Source of the DNA: JBBTXJ01 sp038061815
Lineage (GTDB): Bacteria; Patescibacteriota; Patescibacteriia; Magasanikbacterales; JBBTXJ01
Reading direction: 5' to 3'
Length of the DNA: 17,597 nt
NCBI GenBank assembly: GCA_038061815.1
Contig: JBBTYK010000036.1
Location: forward strand, 1-17,597
In this document: positions 1 through 7,794 of the stretch, piece by piece
Position numbering within the stretch: position 1 is the first letter of the stretch
Layout: each line of letters starts with the position of its first letter
Program-made: the position numbers and the translations under genes
The notes under the pieces: generated by a model
The model's input: only the letters and a program-made list of their open reading frames with translations
Databases searched by the model: none
What the model was told of the DNA's origin: nothing

Positions 1-2
1 AA

Positions 3-494
3 ATGGAGGTAGTGCGCGCCTTCCTCTGCGATGCGCTCGGCGAAGAGATCGAGCGCCAGCGCGGGAAGGCCGAGGTGGACTTCGACTCCGCCGTCGCCGT
101 GAGCGCGGACGGGACGAAGATCGTCAACGCGGATTGGGTGGTGGTGCTCGGGCAGAGCGGTACAGGGAGTAATGACATGGCGTACCCCGCTTCGGTGTTT
201 CAAGAGCGAAGAATCCTGCGGACGGGGCCGTGCGGAGGGTGCCAGTTCAAGGTGCAGCCGTGGCGAAAGGCCTGGACGAAAAACTGCACCGTGGAGCAGT
301 TTCTCGCGGGCGTCTCTGACCCAGACAATTCGTGGGAATCACACGACTTCGATTATCCGAGCATGACATTGCACATCCGTACAACGCCGGCGGAGCAATC
401 GCTCGTCTGTTGCGAGGACGGTCGCGTGCTCCTCACGCACCGCGAGCAGTGTCCGGACACACTCCCCGACGGCGGCACGGAAGTGACCGTATAG
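3..494 (+). CDS. Unrecognised protein, possibly 5'-truncated by window edge
   Basis: This is an open frame of 163 codons that begins two bases into the window, so the ATG at 3 may be internal and no ribosome binding site can be seen. I do not recognise a family. The product is rich in cysteine: a CGGC pair near residue 77, a CC pair near 137, and single cysteines near residues 9, 95 and 149. It has no obvious signal peptide or membrane segment. The frame ends at TAG 492-494, eight bases before a strong intrinsic terminator, which supports it being a real gene and the end of its transcription unit. By eye its codons favour C-ending choices (CTC, GTC, ACC) more than the glycan genes downstream, a bias shared with the unrecognised gene at 14863-15639. 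No function can be assigned. Confidence 0.6.
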   Translation: MEVVRAFLCDALGEEIERQRGKAEVDFDSAVAVSADGTKIVNADWVVVLGQSGTGSNDMAYPASVFQERRILRTGPCGGCQFKVQPWRKAWTKNCTVEQFLAGVSDPDNSWESHDFDYPSMTLHIRTTPAEQSLVCCEDGRVLLTHREQCPDTLPDGGTEVTV

Positions 495-501
495 AATCAC
501 T

Positions 502-548
502 CGCCGCTTAGGAATCCTTTTGCACGGAGACCTAAGCGGCGTTTTTTA
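502..548 (+). terminator. Strong rho-independent terminator
   Basis: There is a perfect 11-bp stem, CGCCGCTTAGG (502-512) with CCTAAGCGGCG (531-541), an 18-nt loop and a run of six T at 542-547. It ends the transcript of the first gene and separates it from the glycan operon. Confidence 0.93.
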
Positions 549-565
549 TTCCGCCGCTCTTTTTG

Positions 566-574
566 TGTTATAGT
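566..574 (+). promoter_or_regulatory. Candidate extended -10 promoter of the glycan operon
   Basis: TGT-TATAGT at 566-574 is a good extended -10 element (TGn plus TATAGT, five of six to TATAAT). No convincing -35 box lies 16-18 bp upstream, because that stretch is the T-rich end of the terminator. Transcription would start near 581, giving a leader of about 50 nt before the ATG at 631. The same TGT-TA-A-T form recurs in the much stronger promoter at 15860-15888, which lends some support. Confidence 0.5.
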
Positions 575-630
575 GGTGGCTGCGACTTGATTACTCCCGG
601 TGAACGTGCTACGGTTATTTCTTGGAGTAT

Positions 631-1938
631 ATGCCAACTATTTCTATCGTAGGTTTAGGCAAATTAGGGGCATCCATGGCGGCGGCGTACGCAGACCGCG
701 GTTTTTCCGTTATCGGCGTTGATACTAACGAACAGGCGGTTTTGGCCGTCAACCGGCGCGTCTCGCCGGTGCCGGAGGCGCAGGTGACGGAACTGTTGCA
801 GAAAAATGCCACGCGGGTGCGAGCTGTCACCGATCTCCGCGAGGCGGTGTTTTGGAGCGACATCACCTTTGTGATTGTCCCCACGCCAACCGATGAAACG
901 GGCGGTTTTACGCCGCAGTATGTGCTGGATGTGTGCGAGGGAATCGGGCGAGCCATCGCGGAAAAGGGCGCGTATCATTTGGTGGTGGTGACGAGCACGG
1001 TCATGCCCGGGCACTCTGTGGAGCGCATCATTCCGGCGCTTGAAACGGCTTCCGGAAAAACGTGCGGGAAAGATTTTGGGTACTGTTACAATCCGGAATT
1101 TATCGCCATCGGTACCGTGGTGCGCGACCTCTTAAATCCAGATTTTATTCTGATTGGTGAGAGCGACAAAAAGGCCGGCGACACATTGAACACATTTTAT
1201 ACTCAAGCAGTGCCGGGCGCGGCGGTGAAACGCATGAATCCGACAAGCGCAGAACTTTCAAAATTATCGCTGAACGTGTTTGTCACCATGAAAATTTCGT
1301 TTGCGAACAGTTTGGCGGAGTTGTGTGAACAGTATCCGGGTGCGGATGTGGATGCCATTACCGAGGCCATTGGGTGCGACTCGCGAATCGGAAAGAAGTA
1401 TCTGCGCGCCGGTGTTGGGTTCGGCGGCACCTGTTTCCCGCGCGATAATCGCGCGTTTGCCGCATTGGCGCCGGAAGGGAGCGGCATTATACTGCATGCG
1501 CCGGTGACGGATGCCATCAATGAACGCAACAAACAAAAAATTGCCGCGCTCGTTTTGCGGGCATCCGAGGGCGGGAAGCGCGTTGGTATTTTGGGGTTGG
1601 CGTACAAGTCAGGCACGAATGTGGTGGAAGAATCTCACGGTATGTACGCGGCGCAGGCGTGCGTGGCCGCCGGGCGGACGGTTTCAGTGTTTGAGCCGGC
1701 CGGTTATGACCATGCACGCAAGGCACTCGGCGATGGCGTTACTTACTGCGCCACGCTTGAGGAATGCGTAGGTGGTGCCGATGTGCTGGTTGTGGTGAAC
1801 ATGGACCCGGCGTTTGAGGCGTTGCCTGCGTTGGTTCGTGACGGGCAGACCATGATAGACCCGTGGCGAATGTTTCGGAATAAATTTGACCAATCAATTA
1901 AACATGTAACATTGGGTCTTGGCCCTATATCCGGTTAA
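631..1938 (+). CDS. UDP-glucose/GDP-mannose dehydrogenase family protein
   Basis: This 435-residue enzyme is an NAD-dependent nucleotide-sugar dehydrogenase that oxidises the C6 hydroxyl of a UDP- or GDP-hexose twice to give the uronate. All three family domains are present. The N-terminal Rossmann fold has GLGKLG at residues 8-13. The central helical domain carries the conserved lysine (TMKISFAN, about K221) and the catalytic cysteine in GGTCFPRD (about C268). The C-terminal domain carries LGLAYKSGTNVVEES. An in-frame TTG lies nine bases upstream at 622, but the ATG gives the compact Rossmann start (PTISIVGLG) and has GGAG at 624-627, unusually close. It is the first gene of the operon. The NPEF segment resembles UDP-glucose dehydrogenases rather than WecC types, but the exact substrate cannot be read from the sequence. 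Confidence 0.93.
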   Translation: MPTISIVGLGKLGASMAAAYADRGFSVIGVDTNEQAVLAVNRRVSPVPEAQVTELLQKNATRVRAVTDLREAVFWSDITFVIVPTPTDETGGFTPQYVLDVCEGIGRAIAEKGAYHLVVVTSTVMPGHSVERIIPALETASGKTCGKDFGYCYNPEFIAIGTVVRDLLNPDFILIGESDKKAGDTLNTFYTQAVPGAAVKRMNPTSAELSKLSLNVFVTMKISFANSLAELCEQYPGADVDAITEAIGCDSRIGKKYLRAGVGFGGTCFPRDNRAFAALAPEGSGIILHAPVTDAINERNKQKIAALVLRASEGGKRVGILGLAYKSGTNVVEESHGMYAAQACVAAGRTVSVFEPAGYDHARKALGDGVTYCATLEECVGGADVLVVVNMDPAFEALPALVRDGQTMIDPWRMFRNKFDQSIKHVTLGLGPISG

Positions 1939-1960
1939 TGCCTTCGAGCCCGAAATAAAT

Positions 1961-2857
1961 ATGAACCTCTATCCAAAAATCACCATTATCACCGCGTGCT
2001 ATAACCACGAGAAGTACATCGGTGAAACCATTGAGTCCGTGCTTTCGCAGGGCTACCCGAATTTGGAATACATCGTCATCAATGACGGCAGCACAGATGG
2101 CAGCGAGCGCGTCATTCAAAAATACGCAGACCGCCTCACGTATTTTGAGACATGGGAAGGATACCGGAAGACCGTCGCAACCGCGCTCAATCGCGGCTTT
2201 GGCCGGTCAACGGGCGACATTATGGGATGGATTAACAGCGATGACGTGCTCATGCCGCGTTCCCTGTTTGTCATCGCGGAGATTTTCAACCAACTCCAGA
2301 ACGTGGAATGGATTACCGGCGTTGCCACCACGCTCAATCACAAGAGCAACATCGTGCACGTGTATCCATACCGCAAAAACATCTATGATTATCTTGCCGG
2401 CAACTGGTCCGTCATCCAGCAGGAGTCAACATTTTTCAGACGGTCGCTGTGGGAAAAAGCCGGCGGCACGTTGGACGATTCCTATATTCAGGCCTTTGAT
2501 TCCGAACTCTGGAGCCGTTTTTTCTTGCATGCGGAGCATTATCACGTGAACACGGTGCTCGGCGCGTATCGGTTGATTGGACAGTCGCGCAGCATTCGCG
2601 CAAAAGATGAGTTCACGATGTACACCCAGCGGGCGCTGCAAAAAATGCGCGCCGATGCGAAAAAATCCGACCTCGCCATCGCGCGCCGCACCGCGTGGTA
2701 TCGCCGGTATCTACGGCTACTCCTCCGCCTGCTGCCGCATGAGTGGTATATGAAACTCGCCATCGCGCGGCAGTATAACTACAAGATTATTGAGTATAAT
2801 TTTTCGGATGACCGCTGGGAGGTTCGCGAGAAAAATCCGTTTAGACCCATGTATTAA
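1961..2857 (+). CDS. GT2-family glycosyltransferase (GT-A fold)
   Basis: This is a 298-residue cytoplasmic inverting glycosyltransferase of family 2. The N-terminal beta strand TIITACYNHE leads to the nucleotide-binding NDGSTDGS at residues 41-48, and NSDD at 92-95 is the DxD-like metal site. DSELWSRF further on matches the usual position of the catalytic acid region. The C-terminus is basic and aromatic (RRYLRLLLRLLPHEWYMKL), which may form an amphipathic membrane-associating helix. An in-frame TTG exists at 1919 inside the previous gene, but the ATG at 1961 begins just before the family's first strand. It lies 22 bp after the dehydrogenase stop and one base before the next gene. Donor and acceptor sugars are unknown. 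Confidence 0.92.
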   Translation: MNLYPKITIITACYNHEKYIGETIESVLSQGYPNLEYIVINDGSTDGSERVIQKYADRLTYFETWEGYRKTVATALNRGFGRSTGDIMGWINSDDVLMPRSLFVIAEIFNQLQNVEWITGVATTLNHKSNIVHVYPYRKNIYDYLAGNWSVIQQESTFFRRSLWEKAGGTLDDSYIQAFDSELWSRFFLHAEHYHVNTVLGAYRLIGQSRSIRAKDEFTMYTQRALQKMRADAKKSDLAIARRTAWYRRYLRLLLRLLPHEWYMKLAIARQYNYKIIEYNFSDDRWEVREKNPFRPMY

Positions 2858-2858
2858 T

Positions 2859-3791
2859 ATGAAGGTACTGGTAACCGGCGGCACAGGATTTATCGGGGCG
2901 GTCCTCGTGGACCGCTTGCTTGATGTCGGCCATTCCGTGGTAGTACTTGACAGTTTGCTGTATCGCCAGAACACACTCTTGCCGCATTTCATCAAGCCGC
3001 ATTTTGAATTCATTCATGGCGATATTCGCGATGCGTCAGCCGTGCGCGAAGCGGTGCGCGGTGTGGATGCCGTGGTGCATCTTGCGGCGATGGTCGGCGC
3101 GCCCATTTGCGAGAAACACAAAGAGCTGGCCGAGGCGGTGAACGTGGGCGGCACGCAGAATTTGATTGCGGCGTGTTCACCAAGCCAGCCCATTCTGTTC
3201 GCCTCAACTGGTTCCAATTATGGAAAAGTGGAGGGCGTGTGCACCGAGGAATCGCCGCTCAATCCGCTGTCGGTCTATGGCGTCACCAAAACTCGCGCCG
3301 AGGAACTGGTGATGGCGCGCGGCAACGCAATTTCGTATCGTTTTGCCACCGGATTCGGACTCTCGCCACGGCTGCGGCTTGACTTGCTGCCCAATGATTA
3401 TGTGCATCAGGCGGTCAAAAACGGCACGCTCATCATCTATGAACGCAACGCGCGGCGGACGTTCATTCACGTGCAGGATATGGCGCGCGCGTTTGTGCAC
3501 GCGCTTGAGCGCTATGAGCAGATGAAGAATAACGTGTATAATGTCGGCTCAAACGAACTCAATTTCTCAAAAGAGGACATCGCGCGGATGGTGCAGCGGC
3601 ATGTGGATTTCTATGTGCATTTTGCGGAGTTTCGTTCGGATCCGGACCAGCGGGATTACGAGGTGAGCTATGATAAAATCGCAGCAACCGGATTTACCAC
3701 CACCATCACGATGGAACACGGCATCACGGAATTGGTGAAGGGCATGCGCACGTTGCCGAGTTTTAATCCGTATGAAAACGCGATAGCGTAA
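2859..3791 (+). CDS. NAD-dependent epimerase/dehydratase (extended SDR)
   Basis: This 310-residue protein belongs to the extended short-chain dehydrogenase/reductase family, which acts on nucleotide sugars as epimerases, dehydratases or reductases. TGGTGFIG at residues 6-13 is the NAD-binding glycine motif. HGDIRD and VVHLAAMVG follow at the usual positions. FASTGSNYG (about 114-122) holds the catalytic Ser/Thr, and Y140-GVT-K144 is the YxxxK pair. FIHVQDMARAF and YNVGS complete the family signature. The ATG overlaps nothing but starts one base after the upstream TAA (TAATATG). A longer frame opens at 2790 inside the GT2 gene and is not needed. The specific reaction cannot be decided. It is likely to supply an activated sugar for the same glycan. 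Confidence 0.92.
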   Translation: MKVLVTGGTGFIGAVLVDRLLDVGHSVVVLDSLLYRQNTLLPHFIKPHFEFIHGDIRDASAVREAVRGVDAVVHLAAMVGAPICEKHKELAEAVNVGGTQNLIAACSPSQPILFASTGSNYGKVEGVCTEESPLNPLSVYGVTKTRAEELVMARGNAISYRFATGFGLSPRLRLDLLPNDYVHQAVKNGTLIIYERNARRTFIHVQDMARAFVHALERYEQMKNNVYNVGSNELNFSKEDIARMVQRHVDFYVHFAEFRSDPDQRDYEVSYDKIAATGFTTTITMEHGITELVKGMRTLPSFNPYENAIA

Positions 3792-3803
3792 CGGGATGTT
3801 GCT

Positions 3804-4535
3804 ATGGGACGATTTTTTAAAAGCGCGGATACGTGGCAGACGCGAGAAGGCGCGGCGTTTTGGATGAAAGATGTCACAACGTACGGTGCCAACGATTACG
3901 TCAAAGGGTTGCTCGCCATGATAGCGGAGCGCAATCCGCGGACGGTGTTTGAGGTCGGTTTGGGCACCGGCTATCCGTTCGCCAGCAGTTTGTTGGAAAA
4001 AAATGTGGACGTGCACGGGTGCGACGTGTCCGATTTTCTTTTGCAGACGTTGCGCGAGCGCTATCCGCGCATCCGATGGCATCACTGCGGCTACGAGGAT
4101 ATGGTGGCCGCGGCCAACGGTCAGCAATACGATGCGGTGTACTGTTTTCGGTCATCGTGGTATTTCACCGATTTGTTCAAAGCGATTGACAATATGCTGG
4201 CCCTCGCGCGGCCGGGCGGCGCGGTGCTGTTTGACATTATGAACAGTCAGTCGCCCGCCATCCGCGCGTTTGTGAGAGCAACGCGGATGAAAAAATATCG
4301 GGCGCTCGTCAAAAACGCCGTGAAATGGGCGCTCAATCCGTTCGTCAAAAAGAAGTTTGTTTATTATGATGTGAATCAGATATCGTCCAGCCATCCCATT
4401 TCTCCGGAAACGGTTGATGCGTTTTTAGACGGGAAAAACGCGACGTACCAAAAATACACGTTTGAGCAGGTGTCCGGCGCGGCCGCGCACTTTGACCAGG
4501 ACAATTTCAGAATCGTTTATCGCGTTTCGGTATGA
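3804..4535 (+). CDS. Class I SAM-dependent methyltransferase
   Basis: This 243-residue protein has the Rossmann-like methyltransferase core. Motif I is VFEVGLGTG at residues 48-56, followed by VHGCDVSDF (acidic residue binding the SAM ribose) and YDAVYCF, then a post-core LARPGGAVLFDIM strand typical of Methyltransf_11/25 families. It begins 12 bp after the epimerase stop, and its last bases overlap the next start as ATGA (4532-4535), which suggests translational coupling. A basic stretch near residues 150-180 (RATRMKKYRALVK, KKKF) may contact membrane or acceptor. Its place in the operon suggests methylation of a sugar or of the growing chain, but the substrate is an inference only. Confidence 0.88.
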   Translation: MGRFFKSADTWQTREGAAFWMKDVTTYGANDYVKGLLAMIAERNPRTVFEVGLGTGYPFASSLLEKNVDVHGCDVSDFLLQTLRERYPRIRWHHCGYEDMVAAANGQQYDAVYCFRSSWYFTDLFKAIDNMLALARPGGAVLFDIMNSQSPAIRAFVRATRMKKYRALVKNAVKWALNPFVKKKFVYYDVNQISSSHPISPETVDAFLDGKNATYQKYTFEQVSGAAAHFDQDNFRIVYRVSV

Positions 4536-6262
4536 TTATCGCGCTCGCGCAGCACAATTATACGGTGGGAGACATCGCTGGCAATACGGCCTTAATTTGC
4601 GCATCAATGGCGCGCGCGGCGCAGGAAGGCGCGGATGCCGTTGTTTTTTCGGAAATGGCGCTCACCGGCTATCCGCCGATGGATTTGTTGAATCAGCCGG
4701 TGTTTATTGATGATGCGCTTGCGGCGGCAGAGCGCGTGATAGGGGCGAGCCGGGCGTTTCCGAATCTGACCGTTATTTTTGGCGGTCTTGACCGCGTGAA
4801 AGGGGACGGCGGCGTTGCGCTGTACAACAGCGCCTATGTGCTTCGCGGTGGTGACGTGATGGCGGTGTACCATAAATCGCTGCTGCCCACATACGATGTG
4901 TTTGACGAGCGGCGTTATTTTGAGTCCGGTTCCGCGCCGTGCGTCATAGACATCGTGGGAGAAAAATGCGGCATTACGATTTGTGAAGACATTTGGAACG
5001 ACCGTTTTTATTGGCCCGAGCGGCGATATGGATATGACCCGGTGGAGGATTGCGTGGCGCGCGGAGCGCGGGTGCTCATCAATCTTTCGGCATCGCCGTA
5101 TCATGCGGGGAAAGAGGCGGAGCGCGAGGCGATGGTTTCTGCTTTAGCGAAACGCCACGGGGTGACGGTGGTGTATGTGAATCAGGTTGGCGGAAATGAC
5201 GAGCTGATTTTTGACGGCCATTCGTTTGTGATGACGCCGGAGGGGTGCATTGCGCGTGCACCGGGGTTTGAGGAGGCGTTTACAACGGTCATCCTGGAGG
5301 CCCCGAAGGGGCCGATAGGATCCATGCTGGATTCTATCGCCCCGCCTTCGGCGGGGCTCCAGAATGACAGGAGAGAAGAGACATCGGCGCTCCAGAATGA
5401 CGGTACTGAAGAACCCATCATCCGCGCGCTCACCCTCGGCGTTCGCGATTACATGCGCAAGTGCGGTTTTAAGGACGCGGTGCTTGGTCTGTCCGGCGGC
5501 ATTGATTCGGCGGTCGTTGCCGCGCTCGCGGCAGAGGCGCTCGGGCCGGAACGGGTTACGGGCGTCGCCATGCCGTCGCCTTATTCTTCGGATGCGTCGC
5601 TTGATGATGCGCGAACGGTTGCCGAACAGCTCGGCATTCGATTCCTCGTTTTGTCCATTGAACCGATGATGCGCGCGTTTAGCGAGGTATTGTCGCCGGT
5701 GTTTGTCGGCACGGCGCCGGGCGTGGCGGAAGAAAATCTGCAGGCGCGCATTCGCGGCACGCTCCTTATGGCGCTGTCAAACAAATTCGGGTCGCTCCTG
5801 CTCACCACCGGAAACAAAAGTGAGCTGGCGGTGGGATATTGCACGCTGTACGGCGATATGTCGGGCGGGCTCGCGGTGATTGCGGATTTGTCAAAGGGAA
5901 TGGTGTATCGCGTAGGACGGCGGCTGAACGAACGCGCCGGCCGAATCGTTATTCCCGAATCCATTTTTACCAAAGCGCCTTCTGCTGAACTGCGGCCGAA
6001 TCAGACGGACCAGGATACGTTGCCGCCGTACGAGGTGCTGGATAAGATTATTGAACGGTATGTGGAAGGAGAGCGCGGACTTGAGGAGATGGCGGCGGCG
6101 GGATTTGACCGTGCGCTCGCCGGTGACGTGATTCGCATGATTGAACGAAATGAGTATAAACGGCGACAGGCGGCGCCCGGGTTGCGCGTGACGAACAAGG
6201 CATTCGGCGTAGGCCGCCGCATGCCCATCGCAGCGCGCCGGACGCGGCTTACCAGTCTATGA
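4532..6262 (+). CDS. nadE: Glutamine-dependent NAD+ synthase carrying an in-frame palindromic repeat
   Basis: This 576-residue two-domain enzyme amidates nicotinate adenine dinucleotide to NAD+ with ATP and glutamine. The N-terminal nitrilase-type glutaminase domain shows the triad E41 (VFSEMALTGYPP), K115 (YHKSLLP) and C151 (CGITICEDIWND). The C-terminal ATP-pyrophosphatase domain has LGLSGGIDSAVVAAL (SGGIDSA at 321-327) and TTGNKSELAVGYCTLYGDMSGG. Between the two domains, residues about 253-291 are encoded by a palindromic repeat element (5288-5402), and the frame stays open through it. The catalytic residues I can see are all present, so the enzyme is probably active. It overlaps both neighbours as ATGA, so this housekeeping gene is embedded in the glycan operon, where it could supply the cofactor of the dehydrogenases and epimerases. 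Confidence 0.95.
   Translation: MIIALAQHNYTVGDIAGNTALICASMARAAQEGADAVVFSEMALTGYPPMDLLNQPVFIDDALAAAERVIGASRAFPNLTVIFGGLDRVKGDGGVALYNSAYVLRGGDVMAVYHKSLLPTYDVFDERRYFESGSAPCVIDIVGEKCGITICEDIWNDRFYWPERRYGYDPVEDCVARGARVLINLSASPYHAGKEAEREAMVSALAKRHGVTVVYVNQVGGNDELIFDGHSFVMTPEGCIARAPGFEEAFTTVILEAPKGPIGSMLDSIAPPSAGLQNDRREETSALQNDGTEEPIIRALTLGVRDYMRKCGFKDAVLGLSGGIDSAVVAALAAEALGPERVTGVAMPSPYSSDASLDDARTVAEQLGIRFLVLSIEPMMRAFSEVLSPVFVGTAPGVAEENLQARIRGTLLMALSNKFGSLLLTTGNKSELAVGYCTLYGDMSGGLAVIADLSKGMVYRVGRRLNERAGRIVIPESIFTKAPSAELRPNQTDQDTLPPYEVLDKIIERYVEGERGLEEMAAAGFDRALAGDVIRMIERNEYKRRQAAPGLRVTNKAFGVGRRMPIAARRTRLTSL
5288..5402 (+). repeat. Palindromic repeat element inside nadE (three-hairpin, cloverleaf-like) plus a partial second copy
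   Basis: The outer arms GTCATCCTGGAG (5288-5299) and CTCCAGAATGAC (5357-5368) pair with one wobble. They enclose three successive hairpins: GGCCCC-GAA-GGGGCC (5299-5313), a 10-bp stem with one wobble (5314-5323 with 5329-5338, loop ATGCT), and GCCCCGCC-TTC-GGCGGGGC (5339-5357). The whole folds as an 81-nt cloverleaf-like shape. A second copy of the right arm, CTCCAGAATGAC, ends at about 5402. The element is translated as part of the NadE interdomain linker. Its outer ends (GTCAT, AATGAC) match those of the GTCATTGCGAG elements elsewhere in the window. Confidence 0.9.
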
Positions 6263-7794
6263 GTCACCTGCGCACCATTGGTCTCGGTGCCATTACCGGT
6301 ACCGTATCAAGCGTCGTTTCACTGGGGGCCGGCATTATAACGGTGCCGCTTTTGGTGCGCGCGCTCGGAACGGATGCGTACGGATTGCTCGGCGTGGTGT
6401 CATCCGTTGTCGGATTTGTCGGCATGGCCGATTTGGGCCTTGCGTCAACGCTGATGAACGCCATGAGTTATGCCAAGGCGCGCGAAGATTACAGCGCTGT
6501 AAAAGGGCTGTACAGCGGCGGCTTGCTGGTCTATACGCCGCTCATGCTTGCGCTGTTCGGCGTTGCGGCACTCGTGGTGTATGCGCCGTGGTTTTCACTC
6601 GCGAAATTGTTGAGCATTCCGCCGGCGCTTGAAGGAGCCGCCGAATTGACCGTCCTCGTAATGCTCGGTTACACCATGCTCAATGCCTTTTTGGGCGGGG
6701 TCGTCAAGGCGGTGTATCACGGGATGAACGACGTGGCGGTGTACAACACAATTCAGACGGCGTATAACGTGGTTTTTGCGCTTGTGTTTATTGCGTATCT
6801 CCTGTGGGGCGATGTGACGCTTTTCGGCGTGGCGTTTGTGCAGGGCGCGGGCGCGGTGGTGCGATTGGTTATTCAGCACGTTATTGCGAAGCGGCGGTAT
6901 CCGTGGCTGTCGTTTGTGATGAGTACAAAAAGTGTTCATGCGGTGCGGCCGCTTTTGCAATACAGCGCGGTGTTGTTTTTGAGCACCGCAAGCACGATTA
7001 TTTTGGAACGGAGCGATAATATCGTGATTGCCCATTTTGCAGGGCTCGCGGCCGTGGCGGTGTACTCGCTCGCCTATAAGTTATTTGCGTTACCGTCCGC
7101 CATGCTGCCGATTGTAACCGCGAGCGCGCCGACAGTGGCCATGCTCTATGAAAAGAAAGATTGGGGAGCGCTCGGTAGATTCTACCGTCAGATTCTCCGC
7201 GCGAATATGGTGGTGAAATTTACGGTTTTTTCCTTTCTCGCGGTGTTTGCGCGTGAGATTATCACTGCATGGGTGGGTCGCGATTTGTTTGCCGGGTACG
7301 CCGTCGTGCTCGCGATATGGGGCGCTTTTATGCTGTTCGTGTGGAATGGTTCTCATGCGCTTTTCTTTTGGGCGATGCAGGATTTTATACCCGGACTGAA
7401 GGCGAATGTGGCGGCTATCATAATCAATCTCGCGCTTTCAATCCTGCTCGTCCAAAAAATTGGGATAGCGGGCGTGGCTATCGGCACATTCGTATCGTTT
7501 TTGGTCGTGAATGCGTGGTATCTGCCGTGGCGGCTTGGCCGCATTGTCCCCATCCATCCATTCCGCGAGGCGGGCGTGCTTGCGCTGCGGCTAACGCCGC
7601 TTTTGATTGCGCTTGTGGCGCTCCGTGAGCTTCTTATGGCCTTTGCGCCGGATGGCGCATGGCAGTATGCGGGAGCGCTTGTTATCGGACTTGTGTTTGC
7701 CGCGATGGTGTATCAGGTGGGGCTTGATGCGCCGGAACGCGCGGTGGTGAACGGCATCATAATGCGGCGGCTGCGCCGTTTCAAAACAGTATGA
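6259..7794 (+). CDS. Wzx-like oligosaccharide flippase (MOP/polysaccharide biosynthesis family)
   Basis: This 511-residue polytopic membrane protein belongs to the multidrug/oligosaccharidyl-lipid/polysaccharide exporter superfamily, which moves undecaprenyl-linked oligosaccharides across the cytoplasmic membrane. The N-terminus has the family pattern: a first segment with VSLGAGIITVPLLVRALG, then DAYGLLGVVSSVVGFVGMADLGLASTLMNAMSYAKARED, where an aspartate-led LGL motif ends helix 2. Roughly twelve or more hydrophobic stretches run to a basic C-terminal tail (MRRLRRFK). The length is somewhat longer than the usual 420-480 residues but in range. ATGA overlaps join it to nadE upstream and to a GT2 downstream. 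It indicates a Wzx-type rather than ABC-transporter export route for the glycan. No Wzy polymerase is seen in the window. Confidence 0.92.
   Translation: MSHLRTIGLGAITGTVSSVVSLGAGIITVPLLVRALGTDAYGLLGVVSSVVGFVGMADLGLASTLMNAMSYAKAREDYSAVKGLYSGGLLVYTPLMLALFGVAALVVYAPWFSLAKLLSIPPALEGAAELTVLVMLGYTMLNAFLGGVVKAVYHGMNDVAVYNTIQTAYNVVFALVFIAYLLWGDVTLFGVAFVQGAGAVVRLVIQHVIAKRRYPWLSFVMSTKSVHAVRPLLQYSAVLFLSTASTIILERSDNIVIAHFAGLAAVAVYSLAYKLFALPSAMLPIVTASAPTVAMLYEKKDWGALGRFYRQILRANMVVKFTVFSFLAVFAREIITAWVGRDLFAGYAVVLAIWGAFMLFVWNGSHALFFWAMQDFIPGLKANVAAIIINLALSILLVQKIGIAGVAIGTFVSFLVVNAWYLPWRLGRIVPIHPFREAGVLALRLTPLLIALVALRELLMAFAPDGAWQYAGALVIGLVFAAMVYQVGLDAPERAVVNGIIMRRLRRFKTV

Noticed and set aside
622..630. 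TTG start for the first dehydrogenase
   Set aside because: Three extra residues add nothing to the Rossmann fold, and the only ribosome-binding-like GGAG (624-627) would lie inside the extended coding sequence. The ATG at 631 is preferred, though the short spacing leaves some doubt.
5288..5402. Pseudogenisation of nadE, asnB or the GT2 by the repeats
   Set aside because: The frames are open through all three insertions and the catalytic motifs on both sides are intact, so inactivation is not supported by the sequence.
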